Positions 51,301-57,463 of a DNA stretch of 64,000 nt are shown here, in pieces. Position numbers and translations under genes: made by a program. The stretch lies in NCBI RefSeq assembly GCF_016097555.1, contig NC_054701.1, positions 37,588,492 to 37,652,491 of the forward strand, written 5' to 3'. The first letter of the stretch is position 1, and each line of letters opens with the position of its first letter. The DNA comes from Gigantopelta aegis (lineage: Eukaryota; Mollusca; Gastropoda; Neomphalida; Peltospiridae). The notes under the pieces are model-generated. The model saw only the letters and a list, made by a program, of their open reading frames with translations. It had not been told where the DNA came from and searched no databases.

Positions 51301-54300
51301 AAATGTGTGTGAGTGACCGCCACCGATTAACCCATCCACTTGTGATTGGAACCATTTCATTGGTCATGTGCAGGCAGCACCGGGTAGCTGGAGAGATACA
51401 TGTTTTTGATTGGATAACATTAAGTCTAGTCTGGAGTGTTGTTACGTAATCATTTTGGACAGTGCAAGCAGAGTCCTGCTAGGTGTGAAGAATTTTGGCG
51501 CAATAATGATTTTTTATGACGTACATTTAATGTCTGTTCTATCAATATGTAGTTATATACAAATTTTATTTATTTATTTATTTTTTAATTAATTATTTTA
51601 TTTTATTTCTTTTCACCCACAAAAAAACCAAGCGCCACTTTTTTTTAAGAATCCCCACCAAAAAAATCCCTCTTTTTACAGAAGGATAAGTGGCAGATAG
51701 ATTTTAGGATAGATTTTATAACCGCTCCGAAACATGGTGTCAAAAGTTTTGAATACCCGCTATATATAGGGTATGTAACAATATTTGGATGTATAAAGTT
51801 ATTAAAGAACCACACTTTATATGTCCCTTTGGACTACCTCCCTCCACCCCCACCCCCTATATCGTTCCTATTAAAGGTTACTAGTCACTTCATACCATGG
51901 TCATTTCGTACCATAGACATTCTGTACCTAATTTGGTTGTTTCGTACCCTGGTCATTTTGTACTTTGGTAATTTCGTACTCTGGTCATTTCGTACCATTG
52001 TAAAATGTCATTTTGTACCTTGGTCATTTCGTATCATAACCGAAAGTCATATTGTACCATGGCATAACAATTTATAGCAATCACCCTGGTAGTGTCTTTT
52101 ACAAAATAACATTAAATTACATCTATAAGATGCAAAAACCACCTGCAACTGACTTTTGTTTTGACTTTATAAATCATTAACCATTTAATCTTGTCCCTAA
52201 AAAAAATCAAGTCACTTCGTACCATACACTGAAACAAATTTGTGGTTAATTTAAGGGATATTTTATCAGCAAAAAAATAAACATTATTGCCACATGAGTC
52301 GTAACCCAATAATTTTTGGTTATGGTCTTGCAAGTTGTAACGAGGTCTGACTGCATACATCAGGCACAGCAGAAGCAGGTAGACATTGATTGAGGGCTGA
52401 TTGAGATAGAAGGCACAAAATAATGTTTCTAGGGGGTTAAAAACTAGATGTCCTGAAATGAATCAGGAGCCCCCCAGCTCCCCTGCTCCGCTGTGCCTGT
52501 ACATGTATAACTTGCTTTTTCATTATGCCAAATTGTAACTTGTCAAAAAAGATACATGTCAAAAGTTTGAAAAGAAGATCTAATAAATAATATTTTGTTG
52601 GTCCATTATGTTGTTTTGTTGTTTGTGAAAGTTAAGACTAATTATCTGAAGCCATTTCACAAAACATCGAAGCTGGCAGTTAGTAGTAAATACCAAGTAC
52701 GGCTCTTGTCAGGTAAAATGTAAATAACAGTTGACAGGTATTATGGGTATCAATAACGATATGCTGCACAGTAACGTGTTCTGAATTTCAAACTGTCCAA
52801 ATAAAGGTTTAAAAAAAAAAAAACCACTGCTGTTATGCTATGGTCGATTCGTTTTATGGTATGAAATGACTATTGTCCGAACCAAATTGTTAACAACTAC
52901 AAAAAATTACTTTCCTACCTTTAATTGCAGTTAGATTTCCTCCAAAGTTTGTCCAGACACAAATTGCAAAAAAACACTACAAATATACAGATTCCACACA
53001 CGAGACTGCAACGATGTCGCCGATATCGTCTTTGCTGAGATTGCATAGGAAAAAATACATGCAGTTTTCTGCCGTCTGCCATGTTGCTTGTTTATGGAAT
53101 ACTCTTCAAGAGGGGTGAAAGCCTCCAAAGTATGTGACACAATTAATATGAAATCAATGATCCTCTAGTGGTATCATTAAAAATAATCATAATAATAATT
53201 AAAAAAATAATAAATGATGTCATCACGTTTTCTTTTATATCATAACATGTTATGACATTGTTAGATTAAGTCCTATCCTTTCACCCCTCTTGAAGAATAT
53301 TCCATAAAAAGTTAAAATGGCATCTGGCACAAAATTACATGCTTTTTGCCCTATGCGCTCTCAGCGAAGTCAATATAGGTGACATAGTTATCATCTGGTA
53401 TGTGGAATCTGTGTCATTATAATGGTTTTTTCAAGATTTCTGTCTGGACAAACTTTGGAGGAAATCTAACGGCAATTAAAAGTAGGAGAGTAATTTTTCG
53501 TAGTTGTTAACAATTTGGTTCGGACAATAGGGTACGAAATGACGTTTCACAATGGTATGAAATGTGTACAGTACGAAATGACGTTTGCAATGGTACGAAA
53601 TGACCAAGGTATAAATGACTAGAGTACGAAATGACCATGCAGCATAGTACAAAATGGATGGTACGATATTACTATTGTCCGAACCAAATTGTTAACAACT
53701 ACAAAAAATTACTCTCCTACCTTTAATTGCCGTTAGATTTCCTCCAAAGTTTGTCCAGACACCAATCGCAAAAAACCCACTACAAATATACAGATTCCAC
53801 ACATGAGACTGCAACGATGTCGCCGATATTGTCTTTGCTGAGATTGCATGGGGAAAAATACATGAAGTTTTCTACCGTCTGCCATGTTGCTTGTTTATGG
53901 AATACTCTTCAAGAGGGGTGAAAGCCTCCAAAGTATGTGACACAATTAATATGAAATCGATGATCTCTAGTGGTATCATTAAAATAATAATAATAAATAA
54001 TAATATGACATCATCACGTTTGATTTTATATCATAACATGTTATGACGTTGTTAGATTAAGTCCTATCCTTTCACCCCTCTTGAAGAATATTCCATAAAA
54101 AGTCAAAATGGCAGCTGATACAAAATTACATGCTTTTTTCCCTATGTGCTCTCAGCAAAGTTGATATAGATGACATGGCTAGCATTTGGTATGTGGAATC
54201 TGTGTCATTGTAATGTTTTTTTCAGGATTTGTGTCTGGACAAACTTTGGAGGAAATCTAACGGCAATTAAAGGTAGGAGAGTAATTTTTCTTAGTTGTTA

Positions 54301-54639
54301 ACAATTTGGTTTGGACAATAGGGTATGAAGTGACTATGATTTCTATCAAATAGGCCTGGTAAAGGTCCTTTATGAGTTGTTAGGGTGAGTAGTAATAATG
54401 GTGTACATATGCTTAGCCAAATGAATAGTGAATACTCTAAAAAGTAGAATATGCATGTAACTGTAGGTTAAACACCGAATAGCCGCAGTTTTAAATCTGC
54501 CAAGGTGTTATTCAACGAACATTCCTTTCATTTCTTTTCCAGATTCACGCAAACAAAAAGTTGTAAACACCACTTTAAAACAACGACTGTCTAAAACTAT
54601 TCACATCCTTGAATACTATGATACTTACTCAAAATTCAT
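23878..54639 (-). CDS. CCDC66-like protein, copy A (about 443 aa, eleven coding exons)
   Basis: Relative of coiled-coil protein CCDC66, which in vertebrates acts at centrosomes, microtubules and cilia. Coding exons, in transcript order: 54629-54639, 41987-42063/64, 36429-36490, 35211-35236, 34486-34762, 32169-32334, 27217-27383, 25582-25892, 25147-25210, 24224-24371, 23878-23899. All junctions have GT/AG and matching phase. Landmarks: MNF...VRFEVEKTRGKPSIL at the N-terminus (vertebrate form MNLGDGLKLE...GKTKLIL, from memory), LTQEQLNAILASVG near residue 123 (vertebrate LTQDQLQQIL), ERKRLQWARERG near residue 255, DPWGKPGGGARH near 325, and a coiled coil WMAELEKQMQEQKQRKLKER near 383. Vertebrate CCDC66 is about twice as long; this one stops soon after the coiled coil. 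Introns carry many mobile elements. Confidence 0.85.
24955..25132. repeat. Palindrome of about 175 bp in a copy A intron
   Basis: Arms CATATGGAGTTTTTAGATTT / AAATCTAAAAACTCCATATG with inner GGTGTTATTGTCTATTTGAT and its inverse. The centre near 25045 reads CAGGCTTACGCCTTCGG. The right arm ends 10-15 bp before exon 25147-25210. Confidence 0.9.
25582..25892 (-). CDS. CCDC66-like copy A, exon with DPWGKPGGG motif
   Basis: 311 nt, entered in phase 1 and left in phase 0. It is Ser/Pro/Gln-rich at first, then DTYDPWGKPGGGARH and YDFMGRPVQENALIQ. Similar Trp-Gly-x-Pro-Gly-Gly-Gly motifs occur, as I recall, in the CCDC66/CSPP1 group. Confidence 0.85.
25912..26195 (-). mobile_element. SINE with GCTCAG-type organisation
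   Basis: On the - strand the order is head, core (CATGGTATGTGCTATTTTG, AAAGATCCGGTGCTGC) and tail (CTCTAGTGGTGTTGTTAAAC). It lies in a copy A intron, 20 bp upstream of the 25582-25892 exon in transcript sense. Confidence 0.85.
26196..27216. other. Copy A intron, no further feature seen
   Basis: AT-rich intronic DNA. Open frames near 26751-27063 on both strands have no recognisable protein character. Confidence 0.5.
27217..27383 (-). CDS. CCDC66-like copy A, exon with ERKRLQWARERG
   Basis: 167 nt, phase 2 in and phase 1 out. It encodes a Thr/Asp-rich linker, then MTVGERKRLQWARER, a charged Trp-containing motif before the central domain. Confidence 0.85.
28998..31162 (+). pseudogene. FEN1/XPG-like PIN nuclease with C-terminal CXC zinc domain, broken
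   Basis: About 720 codons in all. The N-terminal part (from MADKFKYY) has MLPYFAAAGHTLYAKCAYVY, HVVRRSDRYWAGL and TRGGLTRGKGMTDTQRL, a domain I recall from multicopy invertebrate proteins. Then follows a FEN1-like nuclease: IIDGGALL, AIVFDGYTDD, ADLPIVQTA, VIGDDTDLLVLL and FIHAIQGCDTTSRLFGLGKG. These line up with the acidic motifs and the GCDY...GIG block of FEN1/XPG. The end carries CCSCKEDCSTRKCTC...CRVCHGTCC, a tesmin/TSO1-like CXC zinc motif. About four breaks (in-frame stops and frame shifts) lie in the first half; the last 400 or so codons are open with all acidic motifs kept. It may be the mobility gene or cargo. Confidence 0.85.
31262..31710. repeat. Three subterminal units of about 150 bp
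   Basis: Each unit has TTTATGCAAATGAACTTTTC or a variant, CATCCAATCAAATTCAAATG, ATGCATCCTTG, AGAACTTTAAA and CTCAAATATGTCACCTGAGA. The left end of the element has one full inverted unit plus the start of another. Confidence 0.85.
31863..32168. other. Copy A intron, no further feature seen
   Basis: AT-rich intronic DNA between the TIR element and the next exon. Confidence 0.5.
32169..32334 (-). CDS. CCDC66-like copy A, low-complexity linker exon
   Basis: 166 nt, phase 1 in and phase 2 out. It encodes DNENNEIHVKKSPRTMNG, then a Ser/Asp/Tyr-rich stretch ending RYLGQGYSYE. No domain is recognised. Its acceptor TGCTTTCAG and donor GTAAGA are sound. Confidence 0.85.
32335..33253. other. Copy A intron, no feature seen
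   Basis: Very AT-rich intronic DNA with no recognisable repeat. Confidence 0.5.
33263..33651 (+). mobile_element. Full-length tRNA-headed SINE inserted in a fold-back element
   Basis: Head GGTGGCGTCGTGGTTAGG, box-B-like GGGTTCGGATCCC and core TGTGGGAAGCGC, with the T/C-rich tail type (GTTAAATAAAACATTTTTTT). Target duplications AGGATATTA lie at 33254-33262 and 33652-33660. It inserted into the edge of the palindromic family seen at 14880. Confidence 0.93.
33652..33762. repeat. Partial copy of the 14880-15040 palindromic element
   Basis: GATATTAAACAAGCTTCC, CCGAGTGAAATAATTTTCA, GCGAGTGACAATGAAAATTA match the 14.9-kb element in order. The far arm is missing. Confidence 0.75.
34176..34428. repeat. 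23-bp minisatellite, 11 copies
   Basis: The unit is close to CCTATTGAGCAATATTCCAC plus TTG, with 1-5 changes per copy. It lies in the copy A intron, 58 bp downstream (in transcript sense) of exon 34486-34762. Confidence 0.9.
34486..34762 (-). CDS. CCDC66-like copy A, exon with LTQEQLNAILASVG
   Basis: 277 nt, phase 0 in and phase 1 out. It begins FGYKKKDMRHPVRKPQ and contains ENFIKKNRDSLGQ and the signature LTQEQLNAILASVG. The copy B exon 61520-61817 is its paralogue (YGYKSKDLRHPVRQP ... LTQDQLNAILESVG), 21 nt longer with the same phases. GC is higher than around it. Confidence 0.93.
35211..35236 (-). CDS. CCDC66-like copy A, 26-nt microexon
   Basis: Encodes DNPKPNDRK with its split first codon. 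The acceptor is TTGTATTTCAG and the donor GTATTT. Copy B has a microexon of exactly the same length (60761-60786), which supports both. Confidence 0.8.
35655..35945 (-). mobile_element. SINE inserted in the MITE
   Basis: Shared core and tail on the - strand (tail TTGTTAAACAAAAC, core AAAGATCCCTTGCTGC, CTTTCCTGTCTGTAAG). The flanks GGTCGTGTACTAA and GGTCATGTACTAA are a 13-bp target duplication with one change. Confidence 0.88.
36161..36183. repeat. 23-base C run
   Basis: An uninterrupted poly(C) tract, probably within a separate repeat (about 36130-36330) that inserted into the right arm of the MITE. Assembly length may be unreliable. Confidence 0.85.
36429..36490 (-). CDS. CCDC66-like copy A, N-terminal exon
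   Basis: 62 nt encoding SAVRFEVEKTRGKPSILWQQ. The copy B exon 60456-60517 has the same length and phases and encodes SSLKFNVESHNGKPSILWQQ. Confidence 0.88.
37155..37605. mobile_element. TTAA-flanked fold-back MITE
   Basis: Ends TTAAAGGGACATTTCTCAGT and the inverse of CTCAGGAATGTCCCTTAA. Long imperfect arms pair through GTTTCTGATCGT / ACGACCAGAAAC. A 62-bp segment (AAAATCCAGTTTGGGCTTC ...) is duplicated in tandem at 37373-37487. Confidence 0.8.
37606..38813. other. Copy A intron, nothing certain
   Basis: AT-rich intronic DNA with a short (TAGGG)n run at 38295-38315 and a T18 run near 38717. No gene or mobile element was recognised. Confidence 0.5.
38814..40252. repeat. 32-bp minisatellite, 45 copies
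   Basis: The unit AGCCTACCCAGAGGCAATTA plus CATGCATACCAG is repeated about 45 times with almost no length change. Copies differ at only a few sites: AATAAG, AATTAG or AATTAC, and ATACC or ATGCC. AATAAG copies are confined to the left third; a run of eight identical AATTAC copies lies near 39905-40165. Because 32 is not divisible by 3, each forward frame reads the same 32-residue repeat every 96 bp, so the long open frames are by-products. It lies in copy A's intron between 41987 and 36490. Confidence 0.97.
40404..40721. mobile_element. TTAA-flanked MITE (GGTATACTGTCAC type)
   Basis: Ends TTAAAGGTATACTGTCACGG and the inverse of CTGTGACAATATGCCTTTAA, about 20 bp with a few differences. 318 bp, no gene. 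Its right TTAA is shared with the next element. Confidence 0.75.
40718..41532. mobile_element. TTAA-flanked MITE (GGGACACACCCTAGTT type)
   Basis: Ends TTAAAGGGACACACCCTAGTT-like (40718-40738) and inverse AACTAGGGTGTGCGGCTTTAA-like (41512-41532). About 0.8 kb. Open frames inside (41171-41453) lack protein character. Confidence 0.78.
41987..42064 (-). CDS. CCDC66-like copy A, 78-nt exon: cassette or alternative start
   Basis: The acceptor AGCTGTGCAG lies directly before T-ATG, and the donor is GTAAGT. The length is 26 codons with the same phase (2) at both ends, so it can be skipped or kept without shifting frame. It encodes MVLLNAMSNDRLPGLKEWRW plus SKDML. A transcript could also start translation at its ATG (42061-42063), giving 439 aa. 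No equivalent was found in copy B. Confidence 0.65.
42065..43385. other. Copy A first intron, proximal part
   Basis: AT-rich, no coding sense. No repeat was identified with confidence. Confidence 0.5.
43388..43650 (+). mobile_element. SINE with GCTCAG-type tRNA head
   Basis: Head TCTAGCTCAGTGGTAGAGC, with a diverged core (GTCCCAGCCTATGAG, TGCTGTCCTGTCTATAAGG). The 3' end is unclear. Confidence 0.75.
43940..44200 (+). mobile_element. Diverged SINE with (GTCT)n run
   Basis: Core pieces CCATGGTATGTACTGTCTTG and tail-like CATATGTTAAACATCAAAT surround a (GTCT)n tract at 44110-44130. Confidence 0.6.
44201..47964. other. Copy A first intron, central part
   Basis: AT-rich intronic DNA. It includes a CA/CATG microsatellite at 45497-45540 but no gene or mobile element I can name. 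The many short open frames have no recognisable protein. Confidence 0.5.
47965..48208 (-). mobile_element. SINE
   Basis: Inverse of the shared tail and core: GACACCACTAGAACACA, ATGGATCTTTATATA, CCAACAGACAGGCTAACGC, GTGCACTGGCTGGAATGAG. Confidence 0.82.
48570..49360 (-). repeat. Dispersed repeat split by a SINE
   Basis: Blocks ACCGGTCCAACTAAACAGG, GTTTGTCCAGCTGTCC and GCAATGCTTTAAGATATT, then, after the SINE, ATGGCAATTTACCCAT and GTAATGGCCCTTGAA. This matches in inverse order the repeat at 22133-22345. Confidence 0.6.
48735..49029 (+). mobile_element. SINE with 11-bp target duplication
   Basis: Head with GAGTGCTCGCTTGAGG, core AAAGATCCCTTGCTGC, tail CTCCAGTGGTGTCGTTAAAT. The duplication TTATCATGTAC occurs at about 48709-48719 and 49031-49041, so the true left border is near 48720. 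Confidence 0.85.
49620..50250. repeat. Possible old transposon relic
   Basis: GTGTATAAACCGACCCTGTGG then AGCCGACCCC at 49636-49670 and GTGTATTGGCCAACCCCTTT at 50026-50045 are related GC-richer blocks. The borders are not resolved. Confidence 0.35.
50251..50404. mobile_element. Short hAT-like MITE with TTCCATGACTTT repeats
   Basis: It begins CAGGGTGGAGTCAG and ends TGTGAGAACCCTT, inverted termini of hAT type. The interior repeats TTTCCATGACTTT/ATTCCATGACTTT. Confidence 0.55.
51068..51534. repeat. 233-bp tandem duplication
   Basis: Two copies of about 233 bp (51070 and 51303 starts, ATGTGTGTGAGTGAC) with only scattered differences, for example GCAAGTGGAGTCC against GCAAGCAGAGTCC. No coding sense. 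Confidence 0.92.
51868..52240. repeat. Satellite-like TACC...GGTCATTTCG motif array, left part
   Basis: Repeated short units such as CATGGTCATTTCGTACC, CTGGTCATTTTGTAC and CTTGGTCATTTCGTATC. The same motif appears inverted at 53531-53670 and 54322-54345, on either side of two fold-back elements. Confidence 0.75.
52870..53530. mobile_element. Fold-back element, copy 2
   Basis: CTATTGTCCGAACCAAATTG at the left end is inverted at the right as CAATTTGGTTCGGACAATAG. The arms of about 290 bp pair through CTCCTACCTTTAATTG and TGGAATACTCTTCAAGAGGG. Confidence 0.92.
53672..54321. mobile_element. Fold-back element, copy 3
   Basis: 650 bp, close to copy 2 over its whole length, with ends CTATTGTCCGAACC / GGTTTGGACAATAG. 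Copies 2 and 3 are in direct orientation, 141 bp apart. Confidence 0.92.
54629..54639 (-). CDS. CCDC66-like copy A, 11-nt first coding exon (inferred)
   Basis: ATG AAT TTT GA, followed by a perfect donor GTAAGT on the - strand. Phase 2 fits both the 78-nt exon (41987) and the 62-nt exon (36429). The resulting N-terminus MNFD... resembles vertebrate MNLG.... Copy B has an equally long first exon at 57464. Confidence 0.7.
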
Positions 54640-54765
54640 AGCAACTTGAGAAAACAGATCACAAATGATCTGTAATAAAGGAGTCTTGAATCGTTTCCAC
54701 ACTTTCCGTTGTCAACAGGCACAACTATTTTTGTTCAAACATGCGCAGAGCTATAAAGGGAAACT
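54640..54765 (-). promoter_or_regulatory. Putative promoter/5' UTR of copy A
   Basis: On the - strand, TGCGCATG (54740-54747, an NRF1-like half site) is followed by AACAAAAATAGTTGTG about 20 bp on, then the start codon about 100 bp downstream. The copy B upstream region has TGCGCATGCG and AAATAGTTGTTGG in the same order. Confidence 0.5.
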
Positions 54766-54961
54766 ACTCTATTTTACAAACACCTGCCAAACATATTACT
54801 GAAAATTAAGTTGGAGTTACACCATTACAAGCACAATATAGGACTGTTGTGTAGGTAGTATGGCACTGGCATAACCAGAGGGGGTCATGGGTGCCATGCC
54901 CCCTACAAACACATCTTAATCCCACTATCACATTATATATTTTCCTGTCGTCCTATAGCAT

Positions 54962-55250
54962 ATATGGGATTAGACGTATCCCAGTGGTAAAGCGCTCGCT
55001 TGATGCGCGGTCGATCTGGGATCGATTCCCGTCGGTGTGCCCATTGGGCTATTTCTCGTTCCACGTGGTATGTGGCATCCTGTATGTGGGGTGGTGCATA
55101 TAAAAGATCCCTTGCTACCAATGGAAAAATGAAGCGGGTTTCCTATCTAAGACTATATATGTCAAAATGACCAAATGTTTGACATCCAACAGCCGATGAT
55201 TAATAAATCAATGTGCTCTAGTGGTGTCGTTAAACAAAACAAACTCCATA
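54962..55250 (+). mobile_element. Full-length SINE with third head variant
   Basis: tRNA-like head (CCCAGTGGTAAAGCGC, box-B-like GGGATCGATTCCC), core AAAGATCCCTTGCTACC, tail CTCTAGTGGTGTCGTTAAAC. It lies between the divergent CCDC66-like starts. Confidence 0.88.
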
Positions 55251-55924
55251 ACATGACTATACTAGTGTGATCCCCCCACCCCTTGTGAATATAACTGCAC
55301 CCCGAAAAAATATAATTTCAAGTTACATATTAAAGGAAGACTTTTAAATATAATTTTATTGTCCCCCTGGTTGAACAAATGGGCATATCATAGAACACAA
55401 TGCCGTACACCCACCCACAATATACTTGTCAGTGCTGACTGTTCAGAATAAGAGTGCTAATAATTTAACTAAATAGGTCTCACTACACGGATCACTCCCG
55501 GGTGAGAGTTGATTGATCACGGTCCACTATAGTTCCTAATTGTGACACAAGTTATATGGTTCACATATTCACTTCTAGGAAATGGTGAAGAATTACAACA
55601 ATATGTATGTGTTAATGATAAGCCTTCTGGCTGTATTTTGCCCATGCTATTTTGTAATATTGTGCATTTACCTTTTGGGACATGAGTGCATAGCGTTAGT
55701 GACAGCTGGGGTGAATCGGTGAAACGAACCACCTGTTCGGATTGGTCATATAACAAAAACCTGAGACGGAAATGTTCTCAATTTTGGAGTGAAAATAAAT
55801 GCTTATATAATGTATATTCGCAATGGTATATGTTATTAGTGCCAACGAGAACCCGTTCTATTGGTAATCTTCATTTGAAGTTGAGCAATTTGACATGGGT
55901 TTCAATGGCAGATCACATCTGTGT

Positions 55925-56705
55925 ATAGCCTGAGTACTCTGGCTGTAAGAGAGCTAGACGGACATTTGGACATAAATACGCTCACGTTACAGTCAGAGAC
56001 CAAGCTATGTATTTTTTGGGCAATTCCTGACAACCAAAACGTTGGCAAAGATTTCCACTCTAATACCACAACAATCCTATGTTTGACGTCAAATACCTTT
56101 ACATCGATCATTTTCGAGTTAACTGATTTAAAAAAATCCACATATTAATCACTAATACACATAGTACAGAAAGAAATCCGACAGCACCCACATTCAGCTA
56201 CGCTTCATGACACTCCGTCGCAAGAATTACAAAGCTCGGTGACCTATTTCGTGACGTAGATCACGTGATCGCCCACTGGGCGATTCCGCCTAGTAGACGG
56301 AATGGCTGAGTGGGCGATCATGTGACTCAACGTCACGATATAGGTCGGCGAGCTTTGTAATTCTTGCGACGGAGTGTTACGAAGCGTAGAATTCTGCTGT
56401 CCGGAGTTTGCCGAAGCTTAGCTGAATGTGGGTGCTGTCGGGTTTCTTTCTGTAGTGTGTGTATTAGTGATTAATATGTGGATTTTTTAAAAATCAATTA
56501 ACTCGAAAATGATCGATGTAAAAGTATTTAACGTCAAACATAGGATTGTTGTGATATTAGAGCGGAAATCTTTGCCAACTTTTTGGTTGTCGGGAACTGC
56601 CAAAAAAATGCATAGCTTGGTCTCTGACTGTATTGAGAACGTATTTATGTCCAAATGTCCGTCTAGCTCTCTTACAGTCAGAGTACTCGGGCTAATCTGT
56701 GTAGT
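55925..56705. mobile_element. Large palindrome (fold-back element), about 780 bp
   Basis: Left blocks in order: GTAAGAGAGCTAGACGGACA, GTTGGCAAAGATTTCC, CAATCCTATGTTTGACGTC, CGATCATTTTCGAG, ACTCCGTCGCAAGAATTACA. Each recurs inverted in reverse order on the right. The centre is near 56300 (GGCGATTCCGCC). Arms are roughly 370-390 bp. It lies in the 2.8-kb divergent promoter interval. Confidence 0.93.
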
Positions 56706-56713
56706 GAGGTCAT

Positions 56714-56905
56714 AGACCTTCCCACTGGGAACGAATTTTTTCATGCTATGGAATTTACTACAAGTTATTTGTTTCTGAGCTGATTGTTTTCTAAATTGCA
56801 TTAAAAAATAGTATGTGATTATTATTATTATTATTATTATTACTTTGTTGTTATTCCCAAAACACTTTTTCCTTTTTTCTTACGTCAAACCAAACTGAAA
56901 GTATT
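56714..56905 (+). repeat. Dispersed repeat, copy 2 of 3
   Basis: CCCACTGGGAACG, TTTTTTCATGCTATGGAAT, TTACTACAAGTTATTTGTTT, TTACGTCAAACCAAACTGAA, as at 18753 (inverse) and 63655. It includes a (ATT)n run at 56820-56842. Confidence 0.78.
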
Positions 56906-56939
56906 AACAAAACACCACACATTTTTGTAGCATTTTAAA

Positions 56940-57360
56940 TGAATAAGGATAAGAATAAGAATAATTTATTTGCATAACACCCGAATATGGGCAGAGCAAA
57001 AATAACAATATATTATACATTTATCTGCAGTAACAATAACATAAATATACATTATTACATGAACAAACATCTGAATCAACAAATACATATGTAATTTAAG
57101 CCTTATAATTTATTACTAGTGATATTAATATTTATTTAATGTTTTAGCTTAATAAAATATTAATTGCTATCCTTATTAGATACCCACTCAAACGTGTTAC
57201 ACAGTTAACTTCACATTAAATAATACTGATCAGCATCATCATGATATTATCATCATCATCGTCATCGTCATCGTCATCCATGATAGTTCTTCAGTTGGTC
57301 ATTTGACTGTAGTTGACTTGAAGTCGCTCTTCAACTCTATAGTTTAAGTCTAAAGAACCG
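56940..57360. other. Spacer upstream of copy B
   Basis: AT-rich, with a (CAT)n/(CGT)n microsatellite at 57236-57282. No gene seen. Confidence 0.5.
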
Positions 57361-57463
57361 GTCCGAATGCGCATGCGTTTAAATAGTTGTTGGCGACAAA
57401 TAACATCAGTATATTTCCGTCTTTTAGTTATGTGTTTTTGTTGTCAAAAATCGTTTTGACAGC
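57361..57463 (+). promoter_or_regulatory. Putative promoter/5' UTR of copy B
   Basis: TGCGCATGCG at 57368-57377 is close to the palindromic NRF1 site (YGCGCAYGCGCR). It is followed by TTTAAATAGTTGTTGG and, 87 bp downstream of the site, the start codon. The same order occurs upstream of copy A. Confidence 0.55.

Noticed and set aside
55686-56801. Open frames of 75-104 codons repeated in opposite orientation
   Set aside because: They are the two arms of the palindrome at 55925-56705 translated. No conserved protein is visible.
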